The notes under the pieces were generated by a model, which saw only the letters and a list, made by a program, of their open reading frames with translations, made no database searches and was not told where the DNA came from. This document shows, piece after piece, positions 8,304 through 16,429 of a DNA stretch of 64,000 bases. The position numbers were made by a program, and so were the translations under genes. Numbering within the stretch: the stretch's first letter is position 1; every line of letters starts with the position of its first letter. This stretch comes from Bacillus_AB infantis_B (GTDB lineage Bacteria > Bacillota > Bacilli > Bacillales > Cytobacillaceae), in NCBI RefSeq assembly GCF_008180445.1, contig NZ_VTER01000010.1, positions 124,001 through 188,000 on the forward strand. Direction: 5' to 3'.

Positions 8304-9674
8304 ATGGCACAGCAGGAGTTAAAAAGAGATTTAGCCAACAGGCATGTACAGTTGATCGCGATTGGCGGCACGATCGGGACAGGGTTGTTCCTTGGGTCCG
8401 GAAAAGCGATCCAGCAGGCCGGCCCGTCCATCATCCTCGCGTATCTTCTCGTCGGTACAGCCCTGTTTTTTGTGATGAGGGCGCTCGGGGAGCTTCTGCT
8501 CTCTAAAGCGGGCTATCAGTCTTTCACAGATATCGCTGAGGACTATCTCGGACCGCGGGCGGCATTTGTGACAGGCTGGACCTATTGGTTCTGCTGGATC
8601 ATGACCGCGATGGCCGATGTGATCGCAGTCGGCGTCTATGTCCAATACTGGTTCGACATCCCGCAATGGGTGCCGGCCGTTATCTCCTTGATCATTCTGC
8701 TAGGATTCAATCTGCTGACGGTCAAGCTGTTCGGGGAGCTGGAGTTCTGGTTTGCCCTAATAAAAGTAATTACGATCCTTGGGCTGATCGCAGTAGGCAT
8801 CTTCCTGCTGATCACCGGATTTAAGACCGATGCGGGAACCGTTTCGCTGAGCAATCTCTGGGAACATGGCGGAGCATTCCCGAACGGGGCGGCAGGCTTC
8901 TTATTTTCCTTCCAGATGGTCGTCTTTGCCTTTGTCGGCGTGGAGCTCGTGGGCGTATCGGCAGCGGAAACGAGCAACCCGCAGAAAAATATCCCGTCTG
9001 CCATCAATAAGATCCCGCTCCGCATCCTGTTTTTCTATGTGGGCGCCCTGATCGTCCTTTTGTCGATCAATCCATGGATGGACCTGAATGCAGCAGAAAG
9101 CCCATTTGTAAAAACATTCAGCCTTATCGGAATCCCGGTTGCGGCAGGAATCATCAATTTCGTTGTTCTGACATCAGCGGCATCTGCCTGCAACAGCGGA
9201 TTATTCTCAACGAGCCGGATTCTATTTAACCTAAGCAAAAACAATCAGGCACCGGCACGCCTGAACAAGCTGAACAAGCAGCATGTGCCGGCCAATGCGC
9301 TCTGGCTGTCAGCCTTGGTCGTATCCGTTGGAGCTCTTTTGAGCAAGCTTTTGCCGGGGCAGGCCTTTGCCATTGTGACCACCATCAGCGCAATCTGCTT
9401 CATCTGGGTATGGGGCGTCATCCTGATCTGCCATCTGAGGTATAAAAAGGCGCGCCCTGAGCTGCATGCGGCATCTGCATTCAAGGCGCCGTTCACTCCA
9501 TTAGTGAACTATCTCGTCCTTGCATTGTTTGCGATGATTCTCGTCATCATGCTGATTGCTGAAGAAACAAGGCCGGCGCTCCTGCTGACGCCAGTTTGGT
9601 TCCTTCTGCTGTATGTGGTTTATTTTTACAGAGGGAAGAAGAAAGCAGTGCTTGCGGTTAAAGAAGTACATTAA
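8304..9674 (+). CDS. cycA: CycA-type glycine/D-alanine/D-serine permease (APC superfamily)
   Basis: A 456-residue amino acid/proton symporter with about 12 membrane segments. The sequence follows E. coli CycA closely along its length: RDLANRHVQLIAIGGTIGTGLF at the N-terminus, the block around TGWTYWFCW, the VELVGVSAAETSNPQKN loop and the FVVLTSAASACNSGLFSTSR block. It has an AAGAGGAGG ribosome binding site. The glycine riboswitch in its leader supports glycine as a physiological substrate and is the reason I prefer CycA over other AAT-family permeases; D-alanine and D-serine uptake follow from the family only. Confidence 0.88.
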   Translation: MAQQELKRDLANRHVQLIAIGGTIGTGLFLGSGKAIQQAGPSIILAYLLVGTALFFVMRALGELLLSKAGYQSFTDIAEDYLGPRAAFVTGWTYWFCWIMTAMADVIAVGVYVQYWFDIPQWVPAVISLIILLGFNLLTVKLFGELEFWFALIKVITILGLIAVGIFLLITGFKTDAGTVSLSNLWEHGGAFPNGAAGFLFSFQMVVFAFVGVELVGVSAAETSNPQKNIPSAINKIPLRILFFYVGALIVLLSINPWMDLNAAESPFVKTFSLIGIPVAAGIINFVVLTSAASACNSGLFSTSRILFNLSKNNQAPARLNKLNKQHVPANALWLSALVVSVGALLSKLLPGQAFAIVTTISAICFIWVWGVILICHLRYKKARPELHAASAFKAPFTPLVNYLVLALFAMILVIMLIAEETRPALLLTPVWFLLLYVVYFYRGKKKAVLAVKEVH

Positions 9675-9743
9675 GATGGCCATGATCATCTCCCTGAATT
9701 ATGCTATAAAGAAAGTGCATAGAAATCAGCCAAAGGAGATTGA

Positions 9744-10604
9744 ATGATGGAACAGGAATTGATTCTATGGTCAGACAGAATTTCGTATTTAACACCTGTT
9801 GGCCCGACAGACAGGCCGATTCTGATGGCTGTCTCAGGGGACAGGCATACCTTGATGATAGATGCCGGCAATTCAGCGGCACACGCAAAGCTATTTTTGG
9901 AAAAATTAAAAGAAGCGGTTAGGCCGCAGCCAACTATGGCAGCCATTACCCATTGGCATTGGGACCATATCTTCGAGCTTGAATCCCTGGATATTCCGTC
10001 GATTGCCTCTGTTGATACAAGGGTGGAGATGGAAAAACTGGTCCCATTTAAGTGGGATGACCAATCACTGGACGAGCGGGTTGAGGAGGGAATTGAGATC
10101 CAGTTCTGTGCGGACGCAATCAAGCAAGAATTCCCGCAGCAGGAACGGCCTATCCGGATCAGCCTGCCGGACATAACATTCATGGATGAAATGACGATCG
10201 ACCTTGGCGGCATCACCTGCGTACTGAAGCAGGTGGGCGGAGACCACGCCCCTGATTCTGTCATTATTTATATAAAAGAAGAGCGGATGGCCTTTCTGGC
10301 AGATGCGACTGCGCCGAAGATGTATGCGCCAACCTGGCGTTTTACGGCTAAAGCAACACTCGACATGCTTGATAAAATTGAGATGTTCGATGCAGATACG
10401 TATATCATCTCCCATTGGAAGGCTATTACAAGAGAAGAATACCAGGCGGAAGCGAGCCTGCTCCGGACTCTGTCCCACTTAGTTTCGGCTTACGAAGGCG
10501 ATCAGTACAAGATGAAAAAAGGGCTTGAAGCGTTTTGCGGCCGGCCGCTTACCAATGAAGAACAACAAACGCTGGTGTACTTTGTGAATGGCTATAAAGG
10601 ATAG
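9744..10604 (+). CDS. MBL-fold metallo-hydrolase
   Basis: A 286-residue metallo-beta-lactamase-fold protein. Zinc-binding motif THWHWDH is at about 89-95, a second-site Asp follows in the FLADATAPK block (about 189), and a late histidine is in YIISHWKA. The fold hydrolyses esters, thioesters, phosphodiesters or lactams; the substrate here is not evident. The start ATG is five bases after AAGGAG; a second ATG follows directly. It is followed at once by a tiny membrane-protein gene and cutC, probably co-transcribed. Confidence 0.85.
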   Translation: MMEQELILWSDRISYLTPVGPTDRPILMAVSGDRHTLMIDAGNSAAHAKLFLEKLKEAVRPQPTMAAITHWHWDHIFELESLDIPSIASVDTRVEMEKLVPFKWDDQSLDERVEEGIEIQFCADAIKQEFPQQERPIRISLPDITFMDEMTIDLGGITCVLKQVGGDHAPDSVIIYIKEERMAFLADATAPKMYAPTWRFTAKATLDMLDKIEMFDADTYIISHWKAITREEYQAEASLLRTLSHLVSAYEGDQYKMKKGLEAFCGRPLTNEEQQTLVYFVNGYKG

Positions 10605-10614
10605 GGGGATGAAG

Positions 10615-10749
10615 ATGGCGAAAAAGAGATGGCTGGTGATCCTGCTGCTTCTGTTAATTGCAGCAGGCGTATTGGATATTCTATTCGAAGGGCTGTTTTT
10701 TCAAATGCTGCCCGATTCAATCCAAACTAATTTAAGGGAAATGCTCTAA
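10615..10749 (+). CDS. Tiny hydrophobic membrane protein (44 aa)
   Basis: A short frame fits between the MBL hydrolase and cutC with tight spacing. AGGGGG lies six bases before the ATG at 10615; a second in-frame ATG at 10609 is too close to it. The peptide begins MAKKRW, has one strongly hydrophobic segment of about 20 residues (LVILLLLLIAAGVLDILF) and ends with a short amphipathic tail. Positive charges before the segment suggest N-in topology. No family recognised. It is easily missed because of its length. Confidence 0.6.
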   Translation: MAKKRWLVILLLLLIAAGVLDILFEGLFFQMLPDSIQTNLREML

Positions 10750-10766
10750 GCCGAAAGGATGAGAAG

Positions 10767-11399
10767 ATGCTGAAGGAAGTGTGTGCAGAAAATCTGACAC
10801 TGATTCCCGAGAAGATCAGTAAAGGCGCCCAACGCGTGGAGCTGTGCGATAATCTCTCGGTCGGAGGGACAACTGTCAGCCATGGGGTTGCGGTGAAAGC
10901 AATTGACTATTGCCGCAGGCATAACACGGGAGTCATGGCGATGGTGAGGCCGCGGGGCGGAGATTTTGTCTACAGTGCGGAAGAAATCGAGATTATGAAG
11001 GAAGATATTATTCATCTTAAGCAGCTCGGCGCAGATGGAGTGGTTTTCGGCTGCCTGACGGAGGATGGCTGGATTGATGAGGGGGCAATGAAAGTTTTAT
11101 TGGAGCTTGCGGAAGGGCTGGAGACTGTCTTTCATATGGCGTTTGACCATATCCGGCAGGACAAGCAGCTGCAGGCAATCGACTGGCTCGCGGAGCATGG
11201 TGTGGCCCGGATTCTGACGCATGGCGGGCCAGCTGATTCAGGGATCCTGGAGAATCTGCCGCGTCTTCAGGAGTATATGGAATATGCTGCAGGCCGGATT
11301 ACGATCATGCCGGGCGGCGGGATTACGGATGAGAATCTGCCTGAGATTGCAGCGGAGCTGGATGTTCGGGAGGTTCATGGGACTAGGATTGTTGGGTAA
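10767..11399 (+). CDS. cutC: CutC family protein
   Basis: A 210-residue TIM-barrel protein of the CutC family. Diagnostic blocks are KGAQRVELCDNLSVGGTTVS (about 19-38), MVRPRGGDFVYS (about 60-71), GADGVVFGCL, FHMAFD and ILTHGGPADSG, with IMPGGGIT towards the end. The family was named for copper tolerance in E. coli, but a direct role in copper handling is disputed and the biochemical activity is unsettled. It is slightly shorter than the E. coli protein at the C-terminus. It follows the MBL gene and the tiny membrane protein in the same direction. Confidence 0.9.
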   Translation: MLKEVCAENLTLIPEKISKGAQRVELCDNLSVGGTTVSHGVAVKAIDYCRRHNTGVMAMVRPRGGDFVYSAEEIEIMKEDIIHLKQLGADGVVFGCLTEDGWIDEGAMKVLLELAEGLETVFHMAFDHIRQDKQLQAIDWLAEHGVARILTHGGPADSGILENLPRLQEYMEYAAGRITIMPGGGITDENLPEIAAELDVREVHGTRIVG

Positions 11400-11418
11400 G
11401 TGCGAAATAGTGGGAGGG

Positions 11419-11448
11419 GAGGCCGTGCTGGGAGCGGTCTCTTTTTTT
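11419..11448 (+). terminator. Terminator after cutC
   Basis: GAGGCCG (11419-11425) pairs with CGGTCTC (11435-11441), one G-U, followed by seven T. Confidence 0.75.
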
Positions 11449-11470
11449 GTGTTCCCGCAAGGTGGGCAGG

Positions 11471-11590
11471 TAGCAAATATATCGTGAAAGTCGCAAATAA
11501 AAATGTAAAGTCGCAAATATACTTCAGAAGTCGCAAATATATCCCGAAACTCGCAAATAAACTCAAAAACTCGCAAATAAGCACCAGGAA
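11471..11590 (+). repeat. Six tandem 20-bp direct repeats (iteron-like)
   Basis: Six consecutive units of exactly 20 bp start at 11471, 11491, 11511, 11531, 11551 and 11571. The first nine bases are almost invariant (TCGCAAATA; the first copy has TAGCAAATA), while the remaining eleven vary and are A-rich. A constant half and a variable half with a fixed two-turn period is the layout of protein-binding iterons rather than of a coding repeat. Confidence 0.8.
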
Positions 11591-11658
11591 CCTCTTTTTA
11601 CCAGCTGAAAAAACCCCCTCACGAACAGAAAATGCTCTATCCCTGCACTCCCTCACGA

Positions 11659-11694
11659 AGTGTGTTGACAAAACGTCAACACACTCTGTAATAT
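11659..11694 (+). promoter_or_regulatory. Promoter and palindromic operator of XRE gene
   Basis: An 11-bp perfect inverted repeat, AGTGTGTTGAC (11659-11669) and GTCAACACACT (11675-11685), has a 5-nt centre and covers the -35 TTGACA (11665-11670); the -10 is TAATAT (11689-11694). A repressor bound here would block polymerase, and the XRE protein next door is the obvious candidate. Confidence 0.75.
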
Positions 11695-11729
11695 TGATAG
11701 AAGTGATATAGCTAGAAAGGAAAGAGAGC

Positions 11730-12368
11730 ATGGCAGAGAATAGCAAGGAAATTGGCGGGCTTTTGAAGGGGCTGCTGAAAGAGCAGTCACTGTCGATGAG
11801 GAAGCTGGGCCAGCTGGCAGGGATCGATCCAGCGGTGATCTCGAAGATTGTCAACGGAAAGCGCAAGGCGACCCCTGAGCATCTGCAGCGGTTTGCCGAG
11901 CATTTGAGTGTTCCGATCTCCAGATTATATGAGGCCGCAGGCTATCCGCTCGGTCCATCGTCAGAGCGCAATGACTCGATTGGCCAGATTCAGGATATCC
12001 TCGAAACGGCCCATCTGATGGACGGGGAGTTCCGTCTTGAGGATGTGAAAGAGGAACTGGCAAAATATGAAGAGCTTTCACAGACAGGCGAAGGGACCGG
12101 CAAGATTCTCAGCCAGTTTGATGACAAGGTTAAAAAAGTGGCAGGCATGGGACCCTTTATCCAGCAGCTGCAGGACATGTACGAGAAGTTTTCCCTGAAA
12201 AAAGGGACAAAGACGGAGCTTGCCCTGATGGGAGGAGCCCTCCTTTACTTCATTGCCGCTGTTGACTGCATCCCGGATTACCTCTTTCCGGTCGGATATT
12301 TAGACGATGCCGTGGTGATCCATTGGGCCATGAATGCCCTTCCGATGAAAAAAACAAAGACCATATAA
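11730..12368 (+). CDS. XRE-family regulator fused to DUF1232 (YkvA-like)
   Basis: A 212-residue protein. Residues about 8-65 are an HTH_XRE domain (SMRKLGQLAGIDPAVISKIVNGKRK), a charged helical linker follows, and residues about 150-205 form a DUF1232 domain with the hallmark FIAAVDCIPDYLFPVGYLDD, a hydrophobic hairpin usually associated with membranes. The fusion suggests a membrane-associated DNA-binding regulator. AAGGAAAGAGAG lies before the ATG. The palindrome over its own -35 implies autorepression. It is followed 15 bases later by the LCP gene. Confidence 0.85.
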   Translation: MAENSKEIGGLLKGLLKEQSLSMRKLGQLAGIDPAVISKIVNGKRKATPEHLQRFAEHLSVPISRLYEAAGYPLGPSSERNDSIGQIQDILETAHLMDGEFRLEDVKEELAKYEELSQTGEGTGKILSQFDDKVKKVAGMGPFIQQLQDMYEKFSLKKGTKTELALMGGALLYFIAAVDCIPDYLFPVGYLDDAVVIHWAMNALPMKKTKTI

Positions 12369-12383
12369 AGGATTGGAGATAAC

Positions 12384-13352
12384 ATGAGCAGACTAGCACG
12401 CAATAAAAAGAAAAAACGCGGATGGAAAGCATTCACTGTTCTGCTGCTGCTGATTGTGGCAGCCGGCGGCTATTTCGTCTACCAATACCAGGCGGGTGTC
12501 GACATGGCTGACCCGGTGAAGGCGAAGCAAAAAGAAGAGGATATTGAGTTCAACGGGGTGAAAAGCCTTGATGATAAGATCAATGTCCTTTTGCTTGGAG
12601 TCGATGCACGTCCGGATGAAGAAAAGTCCCGCACAGACTCTATCATGGTCGCACAATATGACCCGAAGGAAGGAACGGCCAAGGTTATTTCCGTCATGAG
12701 GGATATCTATACAGAAATCCCGGGCTATAAAAATTATAAACTCAATACCGCCTTTTACCTGGGCGGGCCGGACCTGCTCCGCGAAACGCTGAAAAATGAT
12801 TTTGACCTTGATATTGAATATTATGCCCTGATCGATTTTAAAGGATTTGAAAAAGTGGTTGACGCCCTTGCTCCCGAAGGAATAGAAATTGATGTGGAGA
12901 AGAAGATGTCCGCCAATATCGGCGTCTCCCTTGAGCCGGGGCTTCAAAGGCTGAATGGTCAGGAATTGCTCGGATATGCCCGCTTCCGTAAAGATGCAGA
13001 AGCCGACTTCGGCCGGGTGCGCCGCCAGCAGCAGGTCATCAATGCCATGAAGGACCAGCTCCTGAGCGCAAATGGCGTCCTTAAGCTGCCGAAGATGCTC
13101 GGCACCGTCCAGCCGTATATCCAGACAAACCTGAAGGGTGCAGACCTCCTGGGGCTTATGAAGAGCCTCGCTCTGAAACAGCCGGAGACAGTGGAAACCC
13201 TGACCATCCCCGTCGAGAATTCATATACAGACCAAAGATATGACGGAATCGGACTGGCGCTTGATATAGACTTTGAACAAAACACAGAAGCCATCCAGGC
13301 GTTCCTGGATGGAGAACCAGCCAGTGTTGAAACCGGCACAACCGCTGAATAA
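12384..13352 (+). CDS. LytR-CpsA-Psr (LCP) family glycopolymer transferase
   Basis: A 322-residue membrane-anchored enzyme that attaches teichoic acid or other anionic polymers to peptidoglycan outside the membrane. A KKKKR cluster and one membrane segment (about 15-35) are followed by the LCP domain (about 65-225): VLLLGVDARP, the conserved Asp in RTDSIMV, VMRDIYTEIPGY, and the Arg-rich ARFRKDAEADFGRVRRQQQ phosphate-binding segment. Closest in style to TagU/LytR. It is probably co-transcribed with the XRE-DUF1232 gene. Confidence 0.92.
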   Translation: MSRLARNKKKKRGWKAFTVLLLLIVAAGGYFVYQYQAGVDMADPVKAKQKEEDIEFNGVKSLDDKINVLLLGVDARPDEEKSRTDSIMVAQYDPKEGTAKVISVMRDIYTEIPGYKNYKLNTAFYLGGPDLLRETLKNDFDLDIEYYALIDFKGFEKVVDALAPEGIEIDVEKKMSANIGVSLEPGLQRLNGQELLGYARFRKDAEADFGRVRRQQQVINAMKDQLLSANGVLKLPKMLGTVQPYIQTNLKGADLLGLMKSLALKQPETVETLTIPVENSYTDQRYDGIGLALDIDFEQNTEAIQAFLDGEPASVETGTTAE

Positions 13353-13398
13353 AGAAAGAGCTGCAGGCTTCCTGGGGGGAGTGCTGCAGCTTTTTCTT
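13351..13398. terminator. Bidirectional terminator between LCP and VanZ genes
   Basis: AGCTGCAG (13359-13366) and CTGCAGCT (13384-13391) pair perfectly, and flanking A-rich and T-rich tracts extend the stem, so it can serve both convergent genes. Confidence 0.8.
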
Positions 13399-13862
13399 TA
13401 TCTTAACATCCTCCCGGCAAACCCTGACCTCCAGATCCCATATCCTATCAAAGCACCAAGCATATTCAGAATATAATCATCGATATCAAAGCTTCCTCTT
13501 CTCGTAATAACCTGTATGATTTCTATCGTTATAAGCATGGCCGTCGTGGAGACTGTAAACAGGATTATGCTATTCGTTTTCCTTATAAAGAAAGGAAGAT
13601 AAACACCCATTGGCATAAACAAAACAAAATTGCCTAGGAGATTTTTAATAGGTATGTCCATGTTCATCCTTCCATCCGATAAGGCTTGAAGATACATACT
13701 GATTGTTTTGAAGGGGATGAAATTTGAAGACTGCCTTATATAGTCTGTTAATGACATGCCGTCCCAGGCAAATCCCCTCGAACCTAAGAATAATATAGAT
13801 GCTAACAAAAGTAAGTAAACTATGAAGCTAAAGCTAAAAACAATCTTGAGTGCCTTTTTCAT
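13398..13862 (-). CDS. VanZ-like membrane protein
   Basis: A 154-residue integral membrane protein with about four segments. The VanZ signature is present: NLLGNFVLFMPMGVYLPF in the middle, then a conserved Glu in ITIEIIQVITRRGSFDIDD and the final NMLGALIGYGIW segment. VanZ itself gives low teicoplanin resistance in vancomycin clusters; chromosomal VanZ-like proteins in Bacillus are widespread, and no glycopeptide resistance genes are nearby, so a resistance role should not be assumed. GGAGG lies seven bases before the ATG. Confidence 0.85.
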   Translation of the reverse strand: MKKALKIVFSFSFIVYLLLLASILFLGSRGFAWDGMSLTDYIRQSSNFIPFKTISMYLQALSDGRMNMDIPIKNLLGNFVLFMPMGVYLPFFIRKTNSIILFTVSTTAMLITIEIIQVITRRGSFDIDDYILNMLGALIGYGIWRSGFAGRMLR

Positions 13863-13964
13863 TTTTTCCTCCGATAAAACTTTATTACATTCTCACACTA
13901 TTAGACGAAAGAAAGTGCTGGCTGGTTTTCAACATCTTCTGAGATGACTAAATTGACATCAAAT

Positions 13965-13999
13965 AGCCTTAGGAGGTATGAGATCTCCTAAGGCTTTTG
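13965..13999. terminator. Strong hairpin terminator of the MFS gene
   Basis: Perfect 11-bp arms AGCCTTAGGAG (13965-13975) and CTCCTAAGGCT (13985-13995), with TTTT on the plus side and a T-rich stretch on the minus side. Confidence 0.75.
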
Positions 14000-14039
14000 T
14001 GTGGTACAAGCCACGTTTTCGATAACGGAAAAAGCAGGA

Positions 14040-15221
14040 TTAACCAGCTAATTGTCCGGCAGCCACATCTTTCCGGTACGCCATCCTCCGATAAACCAGC
14101 GCCACAATCAGCGAAGGCACTGTACACACCAGCATCCCGAGGAAGGCATATCTCGGCTCAATCTCATACAGGTACCCGCCAAAGATGGTGAATACTGCTG
14201 TACTCCAGCTGAGGGCGAGCGCAGAGTAGATGCCCTGGGCGATCGGGACATCCTTCGGCGGGATGTACTGGATCATGTATTTCATGAATGCATAATGCCC
14301 CATGGCGAAGGAGAGAGCGTGCAGCAGCTGCGACACCGAGAACATCGCTACATTCGGGAAGGCGAACACAAGGATCCAGCGAACGGTGCTGCCGAGAGCC
14401 GCTAGTGCCAGCAGGGAACCTGGCGAAACATTGCGGAAGACGCGGTCGGCGACAAGGAAGAACAGGATTTCTGCGACGACCCCAATATTCAGGATCGCTC
14501 CGATCAGGTATTTCGGCGCGTCGATTTCCTGCAGGAAAATATATCCATAATTGTAATAAGAAGCATGTGCCGCCTGCAGCAGGATGACGATCACGAGCAC
14601 AATCCCGAAGTGCTGGGCCTTGAATGGACTCAGCAGCGAGCCTCTGCTCCTGGCGTCCGCCTTTGGCTTCTGGGACAGCACATCAGGAGCCTGCATCATT
14701 CCCAGGCAGGTTAGCATAAATACACCGAACAGCAGCCCCCAAAGAATGAAGCCGTCCCCGAACCGGCCAGTGAACATCGTCAGGATCAGGCCGCTGATAA
14801 TGAACCCCAGAGATCCCCATGAGCGGCTCTTTCCATAATTCTTCAGCTGCTTATGCTGCACAAGCACACCGGCAGCCGTGTCCATTGCAGGCATCAATGT
14901 CGGATAAAAGAAGTGCAGAAAAAGCACTGCAGCAAGCAAAGTCGAATACGAATCAGCCGGGATACAAAGCAACAGGATAACGAACGTCCCTATGCCCATT
15001 CCATTGATCAGTACCTTGCTGCTGAATTTACCTGACAGATAGGGGAAGGCAAACAGCGTCGACAAGCCGCGCACCACAAGCCCCAGGCTCATGATCAGGC
15101 TCGCCTGGCCAACCGTCATTCCCTTTGTATGGATCATCCATCCGGTCCAATAGGGAAGAAAGATTCCCCAGGTAAAAAAGAAACTGAAAAATTGTCTACT
15201 CATCCAGCGTTGTGAATTCAT
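14040..15221 (-). CDS. HcaT-like MFS transporter
   Basis: A 393-residue major facilitator with 12 predicted segments. It resembles the E. coli 3-phenylpropionate permease HcaT throughout, for instance in the FFFTWGIFLPYWTGW start, the NYGKSRSWGSLGFI loop between the first segments, LLQAAHASYYNYG, and the LHALSFAMGHYAFMKYM block. The cargo could be an aromatic acid or a nucleoside-like compound. It is divergent from a YeiL-like regulator and shares with it a short intergenic region holding a perfect palindrome, so it is probably its target. Confidence 0.85.
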   Translation of the reverse strand: MNSQRWMSRQFFSFFFTWGIFLPYWTGWMIHTKGMTVGQASLIMSLGLVVRGLSTLFAFPYLSGKFSSKVLINGMGIGTFVILLLCIPADSYSTLLAAVLFLHFFYPTLMPAMDTAAGVLVQHKQLKNYGKSRSWGSLGFIISGLILTMFTGRFGDGFILWGLLFGVFMLTCLGMMQAPDVLSQKPKADARSRGSLLSPFKAQHFGIVLVIVILLQAAHASYYNYGYIFLQEIDAPKYLIGAILNIGVVAEILFFLVADRVFRNVSPGSLLALAALGSTVRWILVFAFPNVAMFSVSQLLHALSFAMGHYAFMKYMIQYIPPKDVPIAQGIYSALALSWSTAVFTIFGGYLYEIEPRYAFLGMLVCTVPSLIVALVYRRMAYRKDVAAGQLAG

Positions 15222-15268
15222 CGTTCATTCCTCCAATGATTGCATCATACCAAGAGGAAAAGTAAAAT

Positions 15269-15288
15269 AATATGAGATATCTCATATT
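15269..15288. promoter_or_regulatory. 20-bp perfect palindrome between MFS and regulator genes
   Basis: AATATGAGATATCTCATATT is a perfect 10+10 palindrome 48 bases upstream of the MFS start and 42 upstream of the regulator start. It is a natural candidate for the operator of the divergent pair. Confidence 0.65.
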
Positions 15289-15329
15289 TCTGAGGTTATT
15301 TTGAGAGAAAAAGGAAGCGGGGATGTAAA

Positions 15330-16001
15330 ATGAAAAAAGTTCAGCAGAAAGACAAGCAGCGTTACCTTGAGAAGCACAGCATTGCCCATCTTTTCTCATT
15401 TCCTATCGAAGAAGGCATCGAAGTCCACGAATACCAGCGCGACGAATGGATCATACGCGAAGGTATGCGCCCCGATTACCTCTTCTATGTTATCGAAGGA
15501 AAAGCCAAAATTTACATCACCTATCAAAACGGCAAAGTCTCTCTCATCAATTTCATTAACACTCATGACTATATCGGCGAGATGGAGCTTTTACATGAGG
15601 TCTACTACACAAAAGGCATCCAGGCCTCCACCCGCACCATCTGCTTTGCCATCCCCCTAAATCAATACCGTAATCAAATGCTCGAGGACACACTATTCCT
15701 GCGCGAACTCACCAAATTCCTCAGCCTCAAAGCCACCCAGATGTCCGCAAAATACTCCCAAAGCCTCGCCTTCCCGCTAGAAAACCGCCTTGCAGACTTC
15801 ATCCTGCAAACAGCGGACGGGGATGTATATAAAGAGAAGCATGTGACCGTCTGCGACTTCCTGGGAGTTTCCTATCGGCATCTGCTGCATGTGCTCGCTC
15901 AGTTCTGCCAAGAGGGATACCTGCACAAAGAAGGAATGCGATATCTAGTTGAATCGCGGGGAAGGCTGGAGGAATTAGCTGGGGTTTTGAGGAATGGGTA
16001 G
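15330..16001 (+). CDS. YeiL-like Crp/Fnr family transcriptional regulator
   Basis: A 223-residue regulator. Residues about 20-125 are a cyclic-nucleotide-binding-type beta roll (DEWIIREGMRPDYLFYVIEGKAKIY), without an obvious Fnr cysteine cluster, and residues about 165-220 are a winged helix whose recognition segment DFLGVSYRHLLHVLAQF is almost that of E. coli YeiL. YeiL has been linked to stationary-phase nitrogen starvation. The gene is divergent from an HcaT-like transporter and probably controls it through the intervening palindrome. The stop codon touches the first copy of the palindromic repeat family. Confidence 0.85.
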   Translation: MKKVQQKDKQRYLEKHSIAHLFSFPIEEGIEVHEYQRDEWIIREGMRPDYLFYVIEGKAKIYITYQNGKVSLINFINTHDYIGEMELLHEVYYTKGIQASTRTICFAIPLNQYRNQMLEDTLFLRELTKFLSLKATQMSAKYSQSLAFPLENRLADFILQTADGDVYKEKHVTVCDFLGVSYRHLLHVLAQFCQEGYLHKEGMRYLVESRGRLEELAGVLRNG

Positions 16002-16066
16002 GGCCAAGGGGACAGGTCCCTTGGCTCATTTTCAGAATGGGCCAGGGGGTCTGTCCCCCTGGCTTA
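16002..16066 (+). repeat. Palindromic repeat, two-hairpin copy 1
   Basis: First copy of the interspersed family: hairpin A (CCAAGGGGACAGGTCCCTTGG type), a spacer, then hairpin B (CCAGGGGGTCTGTCCCCCTGG type). It starts at the stop of the YeiL-like gene and can act as its terminator. Confidence 0.85.
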
Positions 16067-16069
16067 CTA

Positions 16070-16087
16070 ATGTTTCATGTGAAACAT
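16070..16087. promoter_or_regulatory. parS-like palindrome
   Basis: TGTTTCATGTGAAACA (16071-16086) differs by one central base from the Bacillus Spo0J/ParB site TGTTTCACGTGAAACA, and its flanks extend the symmetry (A at 16070, T at 16087). Confidence 0.5.
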
Positions 16088-16429
16088 TCTGAATTGTAAA
16101 AAATATAATACAGCTTCCCTAATCAGGGTTAAGAAGTGGGTTCAGGAAATTGCAGTAAGATGTTAATTTTAGTCCTTTTATTGGATGCCTATCATCATTC
16201 AAAAATAATGTGGCAGTGAAGTAGATATAGTTAAGAATCGGATTGGCCAATTGGAGCGGTGAGTCTGAGGTGTGAGAAGGAGTTCGGGCAATTTTTTGAG
16301 TGGAGGAACAGGAAAATAAAGGGGTAAAGGAGAAAAATAGTTAGAGTAGTACCCTGTTCCATTGTCTCAAAAGTGTCTGCATCTACATGAAATAATACAC
16401 TAAATAACGCCAAACAGGAGGGAGAAACA
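16088..16429. other. Intergenic stretch, nothing recognised
   Basis: A-rich sequence between the parS-like site and the next gene. The open frame on the minus strand (16231-16437) overlaps the next gene's ribosome binding site and has no support. Confidence 0.5.

Noticed and set aside
11375..11866. Minus-strand frames with repeated ICEF/IYLRL-like segments
   Set aside because: The apparent protein repeats are the translation of the 20-bp DNA repeats; no start signals.
13398..13862. Glycopeptide resistance locus
   Set aside because: Only a VanZ-like gene is present; no vanHAX or vanRS genes nearby.
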